Source: Schistosoma mansoni
Taxonomy: Eukaryota; Platyhelminthes; Trematoda; Strigeidida; Schistosomatidae
DNA: 64,000 nt
NCBI RefSeq assembly: GCF_000237925.1
Contig: NC_031495.1
Span: 53,730,108 to 53,794,107 of the forward strand
Reading direction: 5' to 3'
Below the pieces are notes generated by a model. It made no database searches. It had not been told where the DNA came from and saw only the letters and a program-made list of their open reading frames with translations. The stretch's first letter is position 1; every line of letters begins with the position of its first letter. The position numbers and the translations under genes were made by a program. Below are positions 61,201 through 64,000 of the stretch, piece after piece.

Positions 61201-64000
61201 CTATATATTGGGCGGTCCATAATAAAGTGCCTCATTGGTAGGCGGGAGTTCAAGGAATAGTTGAAGTTCTTTAGAGTTTAGTAACAGGGTTATTAGCCTT
61301 TTAAATTTGGTAAAGGTGTCACAGTTACGGATAGGTATTGGCAACCTGTTCCATAATAAACTATACCGAACTGTAAAAAACCTACAACGCATTTGTTTTT
61401 GGTGTTTTTCGGTAAATAGTTTATATGCATTGTATCTTAGTCTATAGGCTGGGTTATTGATCGTAGTTGGGCAGGAGGTTAGGAATGACAGTCCATTTAT
61501 TGCTTTGTAGAGAAATATCAGATTGTTCCTTAACCTACGGTGCCATAAAGGTTCTAAAGAGAGGTGCTTACATCTACTTGTGTAATCAAGAGTGGTGTCA
61601 CTTCCTAGCAGTTGGCGTGTAAAGAGTCTTTGAACATCTACTCTTGTTTTGTCAGTGGTATTCATATTAGAGAAGATAAAAGAGCAGTATTCTAGGGAAG
61701 GTCGTACACATATTTTGTAAAGGGTAAGCTTAGCATCTGTCGTGAAGAAATTTTTCGTTATGAAGCCAATTAGACGTCTGGCTTTAGAAATAATAGAGGA
61801 GGCGTGTGTTTTAAAGTTTAGGCTCCCTGTGTAGTTTACTCCTAGATCATGTACTGAATTAAGTGTCTGGACTTTACTTTTATTTAAGTAAAGTTGGGGT
61901 TCATAGGGGTGCTTTCCAAAGTGCATGATCCCGCATTTGTGGAGGTTAAATGGTAATTGCCACTTTTCGCTCCAGATAGTTAGGTTATTGAGATCATCTT
62001 GAGTCAGGGGTACACTTTCACTTAGAACCTCAGGCTTATAGCTGTATACTATTTTGAGATCATCAGCATATAAGTATGGTTTCCCAGATTTTATGATGTT
62101 ACATATATCGTTTATATACATGAGAAACAAAAGTGGGCCCAATACACTTCCCTGGATGACGCCACTAGTTATTGGTCTAGGTAATGAGAGACAGTCGTCG
62201 TACTTTACCATTTGTTTACGTCCCCTTAAGAATGAAACAAACCATGAATAGAGTGGGTTGTTGATTCCGAAGGACCGTAGTTTGGCTAGTAGCCGTTTGT
62301 GTGGAACCTTATCAAAAGCTTTCTTAAAGTCTAAAAATATGACTGATACAAGAAGTCCATTGTCTCGTTTCAGAGTTATATCATTCATGTAGTCCACTAG
62401 GCATGTATCACATGATCTGGACCTAAGAAATCCATGTTGGGAGACTGAGATGAGATTATTAGTAATTACATGTTGGACTAACGCCGCCTTAACTACTTTC
62501 TCCATCACTCTAGACACCACTGAAGTTATGTTTATGGGTCGGTAATTTTCAACATTTGCTTCAGGTCCTGTTTTAATTTTGGGAATAATGTGTGTAGTTT
62601 TCCAGGCAGTAGGGTAATGCGCTGTAGAGAGTGATATCGCAAATAGTTTGAGTAATAAAACACACATATCATCGCCTCCACGTTTTAGCATGCTAGCCGG
62701 AATACCATCTGGCCCATCAGTGTAGGAGTGTTTCAATGTACTAATTGCCTTAGAGATATTCTGTACATTGAAGTCTACGTTAGTAATCTCACAGGCAGAT
62801 GCTGTGATAAGTTCTAAATCATTAAGTGGTTTTTCATCAGTTAATGAGGAACAAAAGTGTTCATTAAATAGTTCCGTAACAAGTTTAGGATCTTCGTATA
62901 CTTGTTTGTCTTTAATAAATATGTTTCCTCTCGACTTAGAACGTTTAAGTTTATTTTGAAAGAGTGTGGTGAGTGCTGAGGAGTTATTATTAAGTTCGAC
63001 AGCACGTTTTTCCTGTTCGATTGCTTTTTGTGTACTTATTGCGTCTGTCTGAACAAGTATTTCTGCCATTGTTACTAAAGAGGAGAAATCATTAGAGTTG
63101 TAGAAGCGAGTACAATGTCTCTGCAGACGTCTTCGTGTACCGACCGGTATATACAGATCTTTAGAAAACTTAGGTCTCCAGTACTCTAAAGGTGCGATTT
63201 TGTTGATGACACTTTCGATGTTGTGATAAAATATATTGGTTAATTTGTCGGTATTGTTTGCAGTAAAGAATGTTCCCCAGTCAGTGCTTCTTAGGTAATT
63301 GTGAAAATTATTCCAATCTGCCTTGCGATAGTTTCTACGAAGGGTTACATTTTTACGTCTACCGTTTGTGTTTTTTATATTAAGGCTATATACGACAGTG
63401 TTATGATCACTACCTGGAAACTTCTTTCCAATATACACAGTATTGGGGGTGAGGCCACTAGTAAAGACTAAGTCCAAGATATTTTGATGTCTGGTAGGGC
63501 TACTAACATATTGAGTCCACTGCCCTAGTTCTAGACATTCAATAAATGATTCATAACGTTTCGGAGCTTTGACTGGAAACCAAGAAATTTCAGGCATGTT
63601 GAAATCACCACAAATGAGCTTGGCTGTGAATGGAAGGGATGATGCTAGTGTGAATACCTCTGATAATACTGCTATTTCACCTATTGCCAAGTTAGGTTGC
63701 TGGTAGATACAGCCGAACAGTAAGGTAATGGAATTTGATGGCTCTAAAACAATCCACACCGAGTCCTTCAGTTTGTTTAGTTCAGGCATATCGCATAGTA
63801 GTGAGTTTAAGCTAGAGTGAGCATAAATAAGGCATCCTCCGCCTCGTCCTTTCAATCTATCGCTTCTATATAGGAGGTAGTTATCAAGAGATATACTTAG
63901 ATCGGAAATATTACTGTTAGTCCATGCTTCAGATATCATTATAAGTGATGGTTGATATATGGAAGCAAACAGAGCTAAATCAGTCTTTTTATTGCAGATC
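61201..64000 (-). mobile_element. CR1-like LINE, open ORF2 running off the right edge
   Basis: The minus strand is open from the window edge (ICNKKTDLALFASIYQPSLI) to the stop at 61201, with no stop or frame change. Endonuclease and reverse transcriptase are both present with catalytic residues. This is the only LINE in the window whose visible coding part is undamaged, so it is the best candidate for a recently active copy. The 5' UTR and any ORF1 lie outside. Confidence 0.93.
61201..64000 (-). CDS. CR1-like ORF2: endonuclease and reverse transcriptase (partial N-terminus)
   Basis: At least 912 residues from the first ATG in the window, more upstream in frame. The endonuclease has the catalytic Glu in MISEAW, CGDFNMPEISW and a GSDHNTVVY site. 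A linker follows (RRNYRKADWNNFHNYLR). The RT has TDGPDGIPASMLKRGGDD, ENYRPINITSVVSRVMEKVV, motif A VIFLDFKKAFDKVPHKRL, motif B SGVIQGSVLGPLLFLMYIND, motif C YLYADDLKIVYS and a CR1-type C-terminus (SLEYCSFIFSNMN, LEPLWHRRLRNNLIFLYKAI, YSLLWNRLPIPIRN). It nicks the target DNA and copies LINE RNA there. Confidence 0.93.
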   Translation of the reverse strand, partial: ICNKKTDLALFASIYQPSLIMISEAWTNSNISDLSISLDNYLLYRSDRLKGRGGGCLIYAHSSLNSLLCDMPELNKLKDSVWIVLEPSNSITLLFGCIYQQPNLAIGEIAVLSEVFTLASSLPFTAKLICGDFNMPEISWFPVKAPKRYESFIECLELGQWTQYVSSPTRHQNILDLVFTSGLTPNTVYIGKKFPGSDHNTVVYSLNIKNTNGRRKNVTLRRNYRKADWNNFHNYLRSTDWGTFFTANNTDKLTNIFYHNIESVINKIAPLEYWRPKFSKDLYIPVGTRRRLQRHCTRFYNSNDFSSLVTMAEILVQTDAISTQKAIEQEKRAVELNNNSSALTTLFQNKLKRSKSRGNIFIKDKQVYEDPKLVTELFNEHFCSSLTDEKPLNDLELITASACEITNVDFNVQNISKAISTLKHSYTDGPDGIPASMLKRGGDDMCVLLLKLFAISLSTAHYPTAWKTTHIIPKIKTGPEANVENYRPINITSVVSRVMEKVVKAALVQHVITNNLISVSQHGFLRSRSCDTCLVDYMNDITLKRDNGLLVSVIFLDFKKAFDKVPHKRLLAKLRSFGINNPLYSWFVSFLRGRKQMVKYDDCLSLPRPITSGVIQGSVLGPLLFLMYINDICNIIKSGKPYLYADDLKIVYSYKPEVLSESVPLTQDDLNNLTIWSEKWQLPFNLHKCGIMHFGKHPYEPQLYLNKSKVQTLNSVHDLGVNYTGSLNFKTHASSIISKARRLIGFITKNFFTTDAKLTLYKICVRPSLEYCSFIFSNMNTTDKTRVDVQRLFTRQLLGSDTTLDYTSRCKHLSLEPLWHRRLRNNLIFLYKAINGLSFLTSCPTTINNPAYRLRYNAYKLFTEKHQKQMRCRFFTVRYSLLWNRLPIPIRNCDTFTKFKRLITLLLNSKELQLFLELPPTNEALYYGPPNI

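Overview
The window looks like nuclear DNA of a schistosome-type blood fluke (Trematoda). It is AT-rich. Host genes have runs of 29-43 nt introns, typical of schistosome 5' gene regions. Most of the sequence is retroelement debris of kinds known from Schistosoma: RTE/SR2-like and CR1-like LINEs, Penelope-like elements (PLEs) with GIY-YIG endonuclease pieces, a Gypsy-type gag element, and tRNA-headed SINEs carrying hammerhead ribozymes (the Sm-alpha type). The species is not fixed by the sequence.

Host genes. (1) 399-2197 (-): N-terminal two thirds of the spliceosomal DEAD-box helicase DDX23/PRP28, eight exons, running off the left edge. (2) 16182-20163 (-): a complete three-exon PGRMC-type cytochrome-b5-like haem protein whose 3.4 kb second intron holds an old RTE LINE. 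(3) 33330-33782 (+) and 40619-41179 (-): two paralogous four-pass membrane proteins facing each other. (4) 47168-47739 (-): a complete three-exon C1orf50 (DUF2452) orthologue. Weaker candidates lie at 15341-15752 (+), 16388-16689 (+) and 27110-28549 (-).

Mobile DNA, left to right: RTE 3' piece (1-300); old CR1 LINE (2466-7500); RTE 3' piece (10480-11110); PLE piece (14650-15045); RTE in the PGRMC intron (17278-19345); a LINE remnant folded into a ~500 bp inverted repeat (20480-22245); a short LTR element with gag only, its left LTR split by a CR1 insertion (22460-25163); hammerhead SINE copies (29834-29985, 36134-36358, 39330-39605); PLE endonuclease pieces (32480-33066, 35075-35340); RTE (41815-42697); a second RTE-like LINE (44331-46645) with a near-identical 3' copy (48068-48458); CR1 pieces around a 200-N assembly gap (48950-51105); another LINE remnant (51600-52590); a nearly full-length RTE (55976-59178); and a CR1 LINE with an open ORF2 reaching the right edge (61201-64000).

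Most notable: two families of SINE-borne hammerhead ribozymes can be folded by eye, and one shares its 3' segment with a sequence abutting a PLE exactly next to the ribozyme cleavage site. A 94 bp exon-intron-exon piece of DDX23 is duplicated just upstream of the gene. RTE copies share a ~500 bp identical tract, including a nonsense change, inside diverged flanks, which looks like gene conversion.
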